The notes: a model not told the origin generated them from the sequence alone. A stretch of DNA of 64,000 bases from Hymenobacter ruricola (GCF_015694525.1 NZ_JADQDM010000001.1:372001-436000); one strand, 5' to 3'; counted from the first letter of the stretch, positions 50,597-59,941 are shown. Numbers and translations are program-made.

Positions 50597-52033
50597 ATGG
50601 CTCATACTGACAAACCCAGACCAAATGCTATGGCGGCGATGCTCCATCTCACCGGTTTTGCTGGCCCATTGCGGCAATGGAAACGCTTCGCTTGCGGAGC
50701 TTCCTTCTTGGGGTTGAGCGCGTGGAGCCCGCCGGCTCAGGCGCAACTCTGGCAGCTTACCCCAACATTCCCCGGCGGCCCTAAAACCGGCGTGGCCGCC
50801 ACCGGCGATTCGACCCTGCTGACGGCGGTAGCCGCTGGGTTGCTGCGCACCACCAACCGGGGGCGCACCTGGCAGCTGGCCCGGCGCACCGGGCCGGTGT
50901 TCGCGGTTTTTGCCACCCGGCAGGGCCACTTGCTGGCCGGCGGCGCGGGCAAGGTGTACCGCAGCTTCGATGCCGGTGCCACCTGGGATTCGGTAGCCTT
51001 AGCCACGCCGCACCCGGTTGCCGCCTTCGCGGAAACGCCGCAGGGCGCGCTGCTGGTGGGCACGGGCGAGTACATTGCCGTGAACGGCGCAGGCAGCAGC
51101 ACCGGCAACGGCGTGTTTTGCTCCGTCGACCAAGGCCAGACCTGGCAGGCGCGCAACACCGGCATCGGGGCCGGGCGCTTTGTGGACCGCTTAGCGACTG
51201 ACCGCCTGGGCCGCGTGTACGCCGCCGTAGCCGACCAGCAGGGTGCTTCCCAGCCGGGCCTCTACCTCTCAACGAACGAAGGGCTGAGCTGGCAGTACCT
51301 GCCGGTTCGCCTCAACGCCGCCGGCTTCACCGACCCCGTTACGATGTATGAGGTGACGGCCCTGGCCGTGAGCCCCCAAGACTCGTTGCAGTGCAGCTAC
51401 CAGGGAGTTTACCAAAACTTTGAGGCGTCGGGCAACCTGGCCCAGAGCTTGACCAACGTAACCAATCCGCTGGCCGGCTGGACCGTGCACGGCGGCACCA
51501 GCGGCATAAGCTGGTGGGCCCGCGCGCCACTGGCCAACCTCCACTTTGCCCAAAACGGCGACTGGTACAGTTCCCGCCCGGGCCCGCCGACGGTCGGCGG
51601 CACGCTGGTTTCGCAAAACCGCGGGCGCAGCTGGCGGCTGGAGCGCGCTGGCTTGGGCGCGGGGGCCGACGGTTTTCGGCAGGCCCAACAGTTTGCCGAG
51701 TTCGCCGATGGCGACGTGTTTATGGTGCAGGATACCGACGTGCGGGTGTACCACACGGGGCGGCGCCTGGCCTCGGCCACGGCCCCTCAACAAGCTACCG
51801 ACTTTCAACTATACCCAAATCCCACTGCCGATGCGGTGCAACTCGTCAATCGCACCGGCCAGCGCATTGTTGCGCTGGCCCTCTACGACCTGAGCGGCCG
51901 TTGCTTGCAAATGGTGACGCCTACTGCCTCCGCAATTATTATAAGCCTGGCAAAAGAAAAACCGGGCATTTACCTCGTGAGCGCCACCTTGGCCGATGGC
52001 CGGGTCGTTCGGCGGCGGGTGGTGAAGCAGTAA
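50597..52033 (+). CDS. T9SS cargo protein with BNR/sialidase-like propeller
   Basis: 478 residues (ATG 50597; ATG 50630 is also in frame). A signal region ends near residue 50 (LSAWSPPAQAQ). Recurrent BNR-type motifs follow: LRTTNRGRTWQL, VYRSFDAGATWDSV, FCSVDQGQTWQ, LYLSTNEGLSWQYL and LVSQNRGRSWRLE (S/T-x-D/N-x-G-x-T/S-W). They spread over residues 80-370 and indicate a beta-propeller like sialidases or photosystem assembly factors. The C-terminal FQLYPNPTADAVQLVN ... GIYLVSATLADGRVV is a T9SS sorting domain. No catalytic sialidase residues are apparent, so binding is more likely than catalysis. Confidence 0.82.
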   Translation: MAHTDKPRPNAMAAMLHLTGFAGPLRQWKRFACGASFLGLSAWSPPAQAQLWQLTPTFPGGPKTGVAATGDSTLLTAVAAGLLRTTNRGRTWQLARRTGPVFAVFATRQGHLLAGGAGKVYRSFDAGATWDSVALATPHPVAAFAETPQGALLVGTGEYIAVNGAGSSTGNGVFCSVDQGQTWQARNTGIGAGRFVDRLATDRLGRVYAAVADQQGASQPGLYLSTNEGLSWQYLPVRLNAAGFTDPVTMYEVTALAVSPQDSLQCSYQGVYQNFEASGNLAQSLTNVTNPLAGWTVHGGTSGISWWARAPLANLHFAQNGDWYSSRPGPPTVGGTLVSQNRGRSWRLERAGLGAGADGFRQAQQFAEFADGDVFMVQDTDVRVYHTGRRLASATAPQQATDFQLYPNPTADAVQLVNRTGQRIVALALYDLSGRCLQMVTPTASAIIISLAKEKPGIYLVSATLADGRVVRRRVVKQ

Positions 52034-52060
52034 GGCCACAGACCGCGCTGGGTTTGACGA

Positions 52061-52106
52061 ACAGAAGCGACAGAGCCCAGGAGCACCTAGACTTTGTCGC
52101 TTCTGT
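52061..52106. terminator. Hairpin downstream of T9SS propeller gene
   Basis: Perfect 12-bp inverted repeat ACAGAAGCGACA / TGTCGCTTCTGT, loop 22 bases, extended by CGA / TCG outside with a small bulge. It lies in the 311-bp gap between two T9SS cargo genes; otherwise I see nothing in that gap. Confidence 0.55.
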
Positions 52107-52344
52107 GTGTTCGCGGAACAAGCGCTTCCCGGAATACCAGCAGCTAGACTTTGAATGCAGATGGGCCACGGCCGGGTGCGCGCCTCGCGGTTGCTGCCCG
52201 CAAGCTTGGGTTTCAACAATTCAGGCGGGCTAAATCCCAGCTCATGCAACTCCCCATTGGCCCTGTCAGCAGGCGCCCGGCAACTTTGAAGCACCGGAAC
52301 GGCCCACTGTTTCTGGCATTCTCTCACCTCTTTTCTGCTTACCT

Positions 52345-54612
52345 ATGAACCCATTTTTTCGCTCCGTTGCCTGTGCAATCGGCCTGCTGGCCGCGGGACT
52401 GCGCCCAGCCGCCGCTTCGGCCCCGGCTCGCGCCGCCGTTCTTGCGCCGGCGCCCACCATCACTTCGTTCAGCCCCAGCTATGGCGTGCCGGGCACGGTC
52501 ATCACCATCACCGGCACCGATTTCACCGCGGCCACCAACGTGTCGCTGAACGGCGTGTCGGTCAATTTTACGGTGGTATCGGCCACCAGCATCACGGCCA
52601 CGGTGCCGACGATAAATGCGGCCACGGGGCTCTTGCGGGTGGCCTCGCTCGATGGCCTGGGCAGTAGCGCCACGCCCTTCACGGTGGTGACGAATACGCC
52701 GGCCAACTGCGGGCTCAACATTCCAATTGCGGATGTCAGCGTTACCGACGTGCCCCTCTACGTGAGCGGCGTGGCTGGCACGCTCGGCGCGGGCCTCACC
52801 CTCACCTCCGTCGACCTGTCGCTGTTCCACACCTGGGATTCTGATTTGGAAATTAGCCTGATTTCGCCGGCCGGGCAGCGCGTGGTGCTCAGCAGCCACA
52901 ACGGCGGGCGCGACGACAACTACGGCAACCCCTTTAACTGCCCCACCGAAGTCACGCACTTCGTCGATGCGGCCCCGGTGGCCGTGGGGGACGGCGCATC
53001 GCCGTTCATTGGCTCGTTTCGGCCCCAGTTTCCGCTCACAGGCTTCAGCACCGGCCCGGCCAACGGCGTGTGGACGCTGCGCCTGGAAGACACCAGCGGC
53101 GGCGACCGCGGCAACCTGCAATACGTGAAGCTGAATTTCACCGCCCCGCCCGCCGACCTGGTGGTGAACACCGCCGCCACCATTCCGGCCGGCACCTACC
53201 ACAACATCACCGTCACCGGCACCGGCGATGCCGTGCTGGGTGGCCCCGTGGTGGTGGAGGGCGAGCTGCTGGTGCAAAGCGGCGGCCTGCTGCGGCCCGG
53301 CTGCCAGCCCCTCACGGGCCCGGGGGCGTTCACGCTGGCCGCCGGGGCCGCGCTGTTCATTTGCGATGCCACAGGCATCACGGCCAGCGGCAGCAACGGC
53401 GCAGTGCAGGTAACGGGGCCCCGCACGTTCTCGCCCGACGCCAACTACCACTACATCGGGCCGGGGGTGCAGTACACCGGTTCGGGCCTGCCGCCCACGG
53501 TGCGCACCCTCACCCAGACCGGCGGGAACCTGTTGCACCTTTCCAACAATCTGCAGGTAACGCAGACGCTGGACTTAATCAACGGCACGTTGGAAACCAG
53601 CGGTCGGTACGTCACCATCGGGCCGGCGGGCATGCTCAACGAGTCGGCTAATGGCTACCTTCTCGGCGTCGTGGTTACCACCCAGAGCCTGACCACCAAC
53701 GCCTTGAGCAACCTCGGGGGACTGGGCCTCACGCTCACGCCCGACCCGGCCAGCCCAACCGCGCCCGGCAACGTGGCCGTGTCGCGCATTACCGGCACGG
53801 CCGTAACCGCCGGCAGCAACCACGGCATTGAGCGCTACTACATCCTGCAGCCGGCCAACCCTATTTCGAACGCGACGCTCACCTTCGCCTACGCCCAAAC
53901 CGAGCTGCAAGGGCTGGCCGAAACCGACCTGAGTTTGTTCCGCTCCACCACTTTTGGGGCGAGTACCTGGCAAAGCCTTGGTGCCACCAGCCGCGATGCG
54001 ACGGCCAACGCGGTCACCGTTACGGGCGTGAACCAATTTGGCTTTCTGACGCTGGCCAGCGCCGCGGCCCCGCTGCCGGTAGAACTGGCGGCCTTCACCG
54101 CCCAGCCGAGCGGCTCCGGCGTGGCCCTGGCCTGGCGCACGGCTTCGGAGAAGAACAGCGCCACATTTGAAGTAGAGCGCAGCCTGGGGGGCCAGGTATT
54201 TGAACGCATTGGCACCGTGGCGGCCCAGGGTACCACCGCCCAGCTAACCGACTACCGCTTCATGGACAGCCAATGCCCGCTGGAGGCAACCACGCTCTAC
54301 TACCGCCTGCGCCAGGTCGACCGGGACGGCACCGCCGTTTATTCGCCTGTTCGCACGGCCTCTCGCTCCGCCAGCAGTGTCCCGAACCAGCTGCTGGCCT
54401 ACCCCAACCCGGCCCACGGCGCGGTCAGGGTGCGCTTGGTGGGGTCATTAGTGGCAGCCCAGCTGCAGGTATTCGATGCCCTGGGCCGGCAGGTGCATTC
54501 GCAGCCGGCCCCCGTAGCTGGCACGGAGGTCCTAATGCCCTTATCCGGGCTCCCGGCAGGCATGTACACGTTGCGCTGCGGTGCAATGAGCCAGCGGCTG
54601 ACGCTGGAATAA
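52345..54612 (+). CDS. T9SS cargo protein with IPT/TIG and P-domain
   Basis: 755 residues. A signal peptide ends near residue 25. An IPT/TIG domain lies at about 37-115 (PTITSFSPSYGVPGTVITITG, VSLNGVSVNFTVVSATSITATVP). A proprotein convertase P-domain follows at about 125-270 (IADVSVTDVPLYVSGVAG, LSLFHTWDSDLEISLISPAG, NGVWTLRLEDTSGGDRGNL). A middle beta-helix-like region of Gly/Thr-rich short strands and a fibronectin-like stretch (LAWRTASEKNSATFEVERS) come next, and the end is a T9SS sorting domain (LLAYPNPAHGAVRVRL). P-domains are normally companions of proteases, but no protease domain is present here. Confidence 0.85.
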   Translation: MNPFFRSVACAIGLLAAGLRPAAASAPARAAVLAPAPTITSFSPSYGVPGTVITITGTDFTAATNVSLNGVSVNFTVVSATSITATVPTINAATGLLRVASLDGLGSSATPFTVVTNTPANCGLNIPIADVSVTDVPLYVSGVAGTLGAGLTLTSVDLSLFHTWDSDLEISLISPAGQRVVLSSHNGGRDDNYGNPFNCPTEVTHFVDAAPVAVGDGASPFIGSFRPQFPLTGFSTGPANGVWTLRLEDTSGGDRGNLQYVKLNFTAPPADLVVNTAATIPAGTYHNITVTGTGDAVLGGPVVVEGELLVQSGGLLRPGCQPLTGPGAFTLAAGAALFICDATGITASGSNGAVQVTGPRTFSPDANYHYIGPGVQYTGSGLPPTVRTLTQTGGNLLHLSNNLQVTQTLDLINGTLETSGRYVTIGPAGMLNESANGYLLGVVVTTQSLTTNALSNLGGLGLTLTPDPASPTAPGNVAVSRITGTAVTAGSNHGIERYYILQPANPISNATLTFAYAQTELQGLAETDLSLFRSTTFGASTWQSLGATSRDATANAVTVTGVNQFGFLTLASAAAPLPVELAAFTAQPSGSGVALAWRTASEKNSATFEVERSLGGQVFERIGTVAAQGTTAQLTDYRFMDSQCPLEATTLYYRLRQVDRDGTAVYSPVRTASRSASSVPNQLLAYPNPAHGAVRVRLVGSLVAAQLQVFDALGRQVHSQPAPVAGTEVLMPLSGLPAGMYTLRCGAMSQRLTLE

Positions 54613-54752
54613 GCGGCGCCAGCCTGCTCCATCAGACTCATCTTTTAGCTCAACCTGCCACCCCGAAAAGCTGTTCTGTGCACCTGCCTGTGTGATAGCA
54701 GGACCAGCGGCTTAGGAAAAACTTGCGGCGTTGTTTTCTCCATTACCTCGCT

Positions 54753-55610
54753 ATGAAATCTTTACTTGGGCTGCTGACTGTCGTGCTGGCCTCCGCCCCC
54801 GTACTGGCCCAAAACGTTGTTCCTGGCCCCTGCGACAAGCTACTGCTGAGCTATGCCGCTCCGCTGCCAGCCAAGCCAACCTGGACGTACACACGCTCCT
54901 TGCCCACCGGCGGCCGCGTCTACTACTTCGGGGCCGAGCACTCTCAGGATGCCACGCACCCGCAGTTTGCCCGCATCAAACAGGCTTTTGCGGAAGTCAA
55001 CCCCACCATTGTCCTGTTTGAAGGGCCCAATCGGGGAGTTGATTCCACGGCCGCCGCAACCATTGCCCGACTCGGGGAGTCCGGCTACGTGCGCTTTTTG
55101 GCCAAACAGCAGCACATTGCGGTAGAATCGCTCGAAAATCCGGTGGCCGAGTACCAGCACCTCAAAACCAAGTTTGACCCGGAGCAGCTCAAGCTCTTCT
55201 ACATGCTGCGCGAGGCGCAACGCCTGCGCACGCGCTCCCATGCTACCCCGGAGCAGATTACAAAGGCCATGGAAGCCTTTCTGACGAAAAGTGCCCAGGT
55301 GCTGCCCGGTGCTGACCAAGTCATCCGCTCGGTGCCGGAGTTAGCCGCCGCGTACCGGAAGCACTGGCCTCAGGGTGGCAATTGGTGGGAGGCTCCCGCT
55401 GCTTGGTTCGACCCGGCGGCAGCCTCGGCCAGCACGGGTGGCCAGTTCACCAACGACATCAACCGCGCCTCCAGCGAGTTTCGCAACGCCTACATGTATC
55501 GCCTCATTGCCGACAAGGCTCGCGCTGGACAGCGCGTGTTTGCCGTGGTAGGGCGTAATCACGTGCCTGCCCAGGCGCCCGCGCTGGATTGTGCTCTCTC
55601 GGTGCACTAG
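54753..55610 (+). CDS. TraB/GumN-like exported protein 2
   Basis: 285 residues, signal peptide MKSLLGLLTVVLASAPVLAQ. Same layout as the protein at 45661-46485: GAEH in YYFGAEHSQDATHP near residue 56, Glu in IVLFEGPNRGV near 87, and a closing GRNH in FAVVGRNHVPAQ near 270. The spacing between the sites is similar in both. Sequences are otherwise diverged. It follows the last T9SS cargo gene by 140 bp. Probably periplasmic and metal-dependent; substrate unknown. Confidence 0.65.
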   Translation: MKSLLGLLTVVLASAPVLAQNVVPGPCDKLLLSYAAPLPAKPTWTYTRSLPTGGRVYYFGAEHSQDATHPQFARIKQAFAEVNPTIVLFEGPNRGVDSTAAATIARLGESGYVRFLAKQQHIAVESLENPVAEYQHLKTKFDPEQLKLFYMLREAQRLRTRSHATPEQITKAMEAFLTKSAQVLPGADQVIRSVPELAAAYRKHWPQGGNWWEAPAAWFDPAAASASTGGQFTNDINRASSEFRNAYMYRLIADKARAGQRVFAVVGRNHVPAQAPALDCALSVH

Positions 55611-55878
55611 AGGCACTGTTGTTGCCCGCCGATTAGCCGGCCGCCGTGCTTGGGCTTGGCGGGAGGCTGAGCAGCGGGGGGTGGGGAACGCTCCTTTGCC
55701 TGGGCCGCCCGGTTCCGGCAATTGGCCCGGAATTACGAACGTCTCACCAGTACCCTGCAAGGCATTCACTACCTTATGTTTGCCTGCCTCATGCTCGGCA
55801 AAGCATATCACATCAACCTGCTAAGCCATTAACACGCTCTAGAGACAGCGGGTCCCCTCCCGGGTCCCCCGGAAAAGC

Positions 55879-55912
55879 AAAAGGCCCTTCGCAGTGTCGC
55901 AAAGGGCCTTTT
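55879..55912. terminator. Terminator next to tRNA-Arg
   Basis: Stem AAAAGGCCCTT / AAGGGCCTTTT with CGC/GCG extension and small loop, flanked by A and T runs, 3 bp beyond the mature 3' end of the minus-strand tRNA. It can end transcription of the tRNA and of plus-strand messages. A tandem GGTCCCC doublet lies directly beyond it at 55847-55870. Confidence 0.8.
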
Positions 55913-55915
55913 TTG

Positions 55916-55989
55916 TGGTCGTGTAAGGAGTCGAACCTTAAACCTTCTGATTCGTAGTCAGATGCTCTATCCAATTGAGCTACACAACC
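55916..55989 (-). tRNA. tRNA-Arg (anticodon ACG)
   Basis: 74 nt. The acceptor stem GGTTGTG pairs with CACGACC (one G-U), the discriminator is A, and CCA is not encoded. The D arm is GCTC/GAGC with AATTGGATA. The anticodon stem TCTGA/TCAGA frames CTACGAA with anticodon ACG (A34 normally edited to inosine). The T arm carries GGTTCGACTCC. All arms fold, so the gene is intact. Confidence 0.95.
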
Positions 55990-56096
55990 AGTTCCCGTGT
56001 TGGGAGCGCAAAGGTAAGACGGAAAAAAGTGGCCGTACAAGCCCGCTGCGGGTTTTTGTTAAATAAATTTTGAAAAAAAGTGCAAGCTGCTCATAA

Positions 56097-56819
56097 TCAA
56101 GGAGCGGTTGGGGGAGCGGCGGCACCTTTGCTCAGGGCCCGCTTCAGGGCCTGGTTGAAAAGATAGTAGATGCCAAAAAACGAGGCCGCCACCAGCGCCA
56201 GCAGCAGCAGCTTGCCGGTGGTGCCGGTGCCGGGGTCTTTCAGCAGCGTGAACACGTCCTGCGCCTTGGTGCCCAGCCAGTAGAAAAACAGGCTGCGCGG
56301 CAGCATCCCCGCCACCGAAGCCAGCAGGAAGGGCCCGCGCCGCACCCGCATGATGGCCAGCACGAACGTCATGAGCGCAAACGGTGTGACGGGCGACACC
56401 CGCGTGAGGAAAATCAACTGCCAGCTGTCGGTTTTCAGTTCTTTCATCACGGCGTCGGCTTTGGGGAAATGACCGAGAAAGGCCAGCATCTTGCCGTGGT
56501 CGAGGGCGGAAGCCACCTGGTAGCCCACCAGCGCCGCCAGCGCATACGCCACCACCATGCCCGGAAAGCCGCTCCAGCCCAAATAAAACCCCGTTATCAG
56601 GACCACAGCGGTGGTATTGACCAGCGAAAACGCCATGGCCACGCCCACGATGACGAAGTAGAGCAGGCTTTGGCCGGTGCTGAGGTTTTCGAGGAATTGC
56701 TGGTTGTGGTAGAGCACCCCCGTGAGCGAGGCGCTGCCCACCAGCGGCACGGCCACCAGCAGCAGCATGGACAGCAGCGTGGAAAAATTCTTCCGAAAGA
56801 GCTCGCGCAGAAATTTCAT
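56097..56819 (-). CDS. TVP38/TMEM64-family membrane protein
   Basis: 240 residues. Hydrophobic segments at about residues 13-30, 52-80, 85-105, 125-150, 165-185 and 197-220. The central FYLGWSGFPGMVVAYALAALVGYQVASAL and the later LIFLTRVSPVTPFALMTFVLAIMRVRRGPFLLASVAGMLPRSLFFYWLG match the VTT/DedA-like (SNARE-associated Golgi protein) domain, with the conserved R-V-S-P-x-x-P-F element. Such proteins are thought to scramble or transport lipids. It lies next to tRNA-Arg and is convergent with nothing closer than 100 bp. Confidence 0.85.
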   Translation of the reverse strand: MKFLRELFRKNFSTLLSMLLLVAVPLVGSASLTGVLYHNQQFLENLSTGQSLLYFVIVGVAMAFSLVNTTAVVLITGFYLGWSGFPGMVVAYALAALVGYQVASALDHGKMLAFLGHFPKADAVMKELKTDSWQLIFLTRVSPVTPFALMTFVLAIMRVRRGPFLLASVAGMLPRSLFFYWLGTKAQDVFTLLKDPGTGTTGKLLLLALVAASFFGIYYLFNQALKRALSKGAAAPPTAP

Positions 56820-56905
56820 GGGCAGCGAAGGTAGCGGGGCCGGGGCCCTTGTCCGGCGCGGCCAGCCGCCCCCGTGCCCTGCTTACGCGCCGCCGGCCCG
56901 GGCGG

Positions 56906-57811
56906 CTACGCTTCCTTCTGGCCGAACCCAAAAAACCGCTTGATGGCCGCCCAGGCCCCGGCCAGCAACAGCAGGCCGGCTTTCCAGAACTTTACGATGA
57001 CGGCAAACAGGCCCACTTTGGCCAGCACCTTGCCCGCCACCAGCCCGCCGATGGAGTAGGCGGCCACCTCGTCGAGGCTGGCGTCGAAGTCGGTGTACTG
57101 CTGGCCCTTGACGAAGGTGACGTTGTGCACCAAACCGGGAATGCTGGCCTTCACTTCGGCCAGCTGGCTGGGGTCGCCGATGGCGTTGAGGATGAGCACG
57201 CCCTTGCGGCCGAGCAGGCGCACGTTGTAGTTGAGCACCGTGTCGGGGTCGGTGCCGAAGCGCAGGGCCTTGGCCCAGTGCAGGGCGTGCGTGTTTTCAT
57301 CGTAGTAGGGGTTGGCAGCCCAGCCGAGGAGGTACACGGGCTCGAAACCGCGCTTTTCGCGCTCGCGGTTGTTTTCGCGGGTGTCGTCCTGCATTTCCTC
57401 CAGCAGCTCGTCGTACTTGATGTCGTCGGCATCATCGTCTGCCACGTGGCCCATGGGGTCGAAATCGATGGAATAGGCCCAGTGGTTGCGGTCGACGGGG
57501 CCGCGGTCGATGGGGAAGAGCATGCCCAGGCTTTCGCCGTTGGGGTTGCCCCAGAGCTGCACCAGCACCCGGCGGCTCTGGGCCGAGTCGAGGTAGCGGA
57601 AACCGCGCGGCACGGTGAGCTCGCCGAAGCCGCCGGGCAGGACGATGTGGCCCTGCTGGTAGTGCAGGGTGGCATTCACGGAGTCGACGTAGGCTTTTTC
57701 GGCGGCGCGCCACAGCGCCACGGAGTCGGCGGCGGTGAGGACGGGTTTGGCTTTGGGCTTAGCGAAGGCCGTGCCGAAAGCGAGCATGAAGTAGAGGAGT
57801 AGTTTTTTCAT
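56906..57811 (-). CDS. DUF2167 family protein
   Basis: 301 residues from ATG 57811, signal peptide MKKLLLYFMLAFGTAFA. DUF2167 features: GHIVLPGGFGELTVPRGFRYLD near residue 55, LWGNPNGESLGMLFP near 90, YLLGWAANPYYDENTHALHWAKALRFG near 170, and NYNVRLLGRKGVLILNAIG near 205. The C-terminal region has a transmembrane segment (AGLLLLAGAWAAIKRFFGFG). The family is widespread and of unknown function, predicted to be envelope-located. The upstream 180 bp is shared with the divergent cystathionine gamma-synthase gene. Confidence 0.82.
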   Translation of the reverse strand: MKKLLLYFMLAFGTAFAKPKAKPVLTAADSVALWRAAEKAYVDSVNATLHYQQGHIVLPGGFGELTVPRGFRYLDSAQSRRVLVQLWGNPNGESLGMLFPIDRGPVDRNHWAYSIDFDPMGHVADDDADDIKYDELLEEMQDDTRENNREREKRGFEPVYLLGWAANPYYDENTHALHWAKALRFGTDPDTVLNYNVRLLGRKGVLILNAIGDPSQLAEVKASIPGLVHNVTFVKGQQYTDFDASLDEVAAYSIGGLVAGKVLAKVGLFAVIVKFWKAGLLLLAGAWAAIKRFFGFGQKEA

Positions 57812-57991
57812 GCGGCGCAACGGGCTGAAATACGGTAATTGGCTGTTGATTATGTGGTAGCCAAACCACGAATATAGCGGCCGGCCAGCATTTGGGTCTT
57901 GCCTTGCCGGGCTTCCGTAACTTGCCGGCCCAACGCGCCGCCATGGGCCGCGCGCCGGGCTCATTTTCGCTAAAATCCCACCTCCTCATTC

Positions 57992-59131
57992 ATGAAATTC
58001 GCCACCAAAGCCATCCACGCCGGCGTGCACCCGGACCCCCACACCGGGGCCATCATGACGCCCATTTACCAGACTTCGACCTACGTGCAGACCTCGCCCG
58101 GCAAAAACCAGGGCTTCGAGTACTCGCGCACCCACAACCCCACCCGCTCGCAGCTGCAGGACGCCCTGGCCGCCCTCGACAACGGCAAGCACGGCCTGGC
58201 CTTCGCCTCCGGCATGGCCGCCATCGACTGCGTGATGAAGCTGCTGCAGCCCGGCGACGAGGTGATTTCGACCAACGACCTCTACGGCGGCTCCTACCGC
58301 TTGTTCACGAAAGTGTACGAAGTGTTCGGCATCAAATTCCACTTCGTGCCCATGCACGACATGGAAGCCGTGCGCGCCGTGGCCAGCGAAAAAACCAAGC
58401 TCATTTGGGTGGAAACTCCCACCAACCCGCTCCTGAACGTCATCGACATTGCGGCCGCCGCGGCCGTGGCCAAGGAGTGCGGCGCCCTGCTGGCCGTGGA
58501 TAACACCTTCAGCACGCCCTACCTGCAAACACCGATGGACTTGGGGGCCGACATCGTGATGTATTCGCTCACCAAGTACATGGCCGGCCACTCCGACACC
58601 GTGATGGGCGCGCTGGTGGTGAACGACGACGAGCTGCATCAGCGCCTGAGCTTCTACCAGAACGCCTGCGGCGGCACGCCCGGCCCGCAGGATTGCTTCC
58701 TGGTGCTGCGCGGGCTGAAAACGCTGCACATCCGCATGCAGCGGCACTGCGAAAATGGCCGCGCCGTGGCCGAGTACCTGCGCCAGCACCCCAAAGTGGA
58801 AAAAGTGTACTGGCCGGGCTTCGAAAACCACCCCAACCACGCCGTGGCGGCCCGGCAGATGCGCGACTTCGGCGGCATGATTTCCTTCGTGCTAAAAGGC
58901 GACCAGCAGGCTGATGCCATTGCCGTGCTGGAGAAATTCAAGTACTTCACCCTGGCCGAAAGCCTGGGCGGCGTGGAAAGCCTCAGCGGCCACCCCGCCA
59001 CCATGACGCACGCCAGCATTCCGGCCGAGCAGCGCCGCAAGTCGGGCCTCTCGGACTCGCTCATCCGCCTGAGCGTGGGCATTGAGGACGCCGAGGACCT
59101 GATTGAGGACCTGGCCCAGGCCATTGGGTAA
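57992..59131 (+). CDS. metB: Cystathionine gamma-synthase (PLP enzyme)
   Basis: 379 residues, normal for the Cys/Met metabolism PLP family. Motifs: YSRTHNPTRSQLQDALAALD near residue 45, FASGMAAIDCVMKLL (phosphate-binding S-G-M-A-A) near 73, NDLYGGSYRLF near 93, WVETPTNPLLNVIDI near 138, DNTFSTPYLQTP near 170 and the PLP lysine in YSLTKYMAGHSD near 195. It is closest to cystathionine gamma-synthase/lyase, which act in transsulphuration between homoserine derivatives and cysteine; synthase versus lyase cannot be settled by eye. A terminator follows. Confidence 0.85.
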   Translation: MKFATKAIHAGVHPDPHTGAIMTPIYQTSTYVQTSPGKNQGFEYSRTHNPTRSQLQDALAALDNGKHGLAFASGMAAIDCVMKLLQPGDEVISTNDLYGGSYRLFTKVYEVFGIKFHFVPMHDMEAVRAVASEKTKLIWVETPTNPLLNVIDIAAAAAVAKECGALLAVDNTFSTPYLQTPMDLGADIVMYSLTKYMAGHSDTVMGALVVNDDELHQRLSFYQNACGGTPGPQDCFLVLRGLKTLHIRMQRHCENGRAVAEYLRQHPKVEKVYWPGFENHPNHAVAARQMRDFGGMISFVLKGDQQADAIAVLEKFKYFTLAESLGGVESLSGHPATMTHASIPAEQRRKSGLSDSLIRLSVGIEDAEDLIEDLAQAIG

Positions 59132-59153
59132 TAATTTGCGCCGCGAGCGTTGT

Positions 59154-59190
59154 AAGCGCCGGGTTGCCTTTGCGGGCGGCCCGGCGCTTT
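59154..59190 (+). terminator. Terminator after metB
   Basis: Stem AAGCGCCGGG / CCCGGCGCTT with a 16-base loop and a TTTTACTTTTA tail, 23 bp beyond the metB stop. Its right half overlaps the -33 to -7 region of the promoter for the next gene. Confidence 0.75.
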
Positions 59191-59198
59191 TACTTTTA
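59169..59198 (+). promoter_or_regulatory. Bacteroidota-type promoter for SIMPL gene
   Basis: TTTG at 59169-59172, an 18-bp spacer, then TACTTTTA at 59191-59198 (7 of 8 matches to TAnnTTTG). ATG 59228 lies 30 bp beyond. The -33 element falls in the terminator loop. Confidence 0.45.
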
Positions 59199-59227
59199 AG
59201 GTTTTCACCCCATTTCCGCTTCGCCCC

Positions 59228-59941
59228 ATGCGTCATTTGTATCTGTTGCTGCTGCCCCTGGCTCACTTTAGCGCGGCCCAGGCGCCTGTCCCCACGCCGC
59301 GCACCATTCTGGTGCGGGGCACGGCCGAGCAGGAGCTGGAGCCCGAAAAGGCCGATTTGCTGCTCACCTACCGCTTTTCGGATAACGTGAAGGAAAACGC
59401 CCGCACCCAGGAACAGGAGCAGGGCCTGCAGCAGGTGCTGAAGCAGGCCGGCATCGCGCCCGAAAAGCTGGTGCTGGAAGACCTAGCCGCCAGCGGCTAC
59501 GGCGGCTTCTCGAAAACGGCCAACGCCAACGTGGCCCTCACCAAAGTATACCGCCTGACCCTCAACAACCCCAAGCTGCTCAACGACCTCATTCCGAAGC
59601 TGGTGCAAACCGGGGCCGACAACCTGCGCGTGGTGAACCTGGAAAGCAGCCGTCTCGAAGCCACCCGTCTGGAGGTGGCCGGCCGCGCCGCCGCCAATGC
59701 CCGCCAGAAGGCCCAGGCCGTGGCCAAACTTGCCGGGGGCCAGCTCGGCGGCATCGTGGCGGCCGTGGAGGTGCTGCCGCTCTCCGCCGTGGCCGACGAC
59801 AAGCTGGCGGCGTATAGCTCGATGGGCTATGATAAGAAAAACAAAAGCATCGCGGGGGGCGAGGGCGGCGAAATCGGCACGCCCAACCTGCGCAAAATCA
59901 ACATCACGGCGGTGTACGACGTGGTGTTTGAAGTCAAGTAA
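59228..59941 (+). CDS. SIMPL (DUF541) domain protein
   Basis: 237 residues with a signal peptide (MRHLYLLLLPLAHFSAAQ). The SIMPL domain opens with TILVRGTAEQELEPEKADLLLTYR near residue 25 and continues with a helical repeat, YRLTLNNPKLLNDLIPKLVQTGADNL near 110, and ARQKAQAVAKLAGGQLGGIVAAVEV near 158, ending KINITAVYDVVFEVK. These are the usual SIMPL landmarks. Members are periplasmic or secreted, assemble into large oligomers in some bacteria, and have been linked to stress resistance. Confidence 0.85.
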   Translation: MRHLYLLLLPLAHFSAAQAPVPTPRTILVRGTAEQELEPEKADLLLTYRFSDNVKENARTQEQEQGLQQVLKQAGIAPEKLVLEDLAASGYGGFSKTANANVALTKVYRLTLNNPKLLNDLIPKLVQTGADNLRVVNLESSRLEATRLEVAGRAAANARQKAQAVAKLAGGQLGGIVAAVEVLPLSAVADDKLAAYSSMGYDKKNKSIAGGEGGEIGTPNLRKINITAVYDVVFEVK

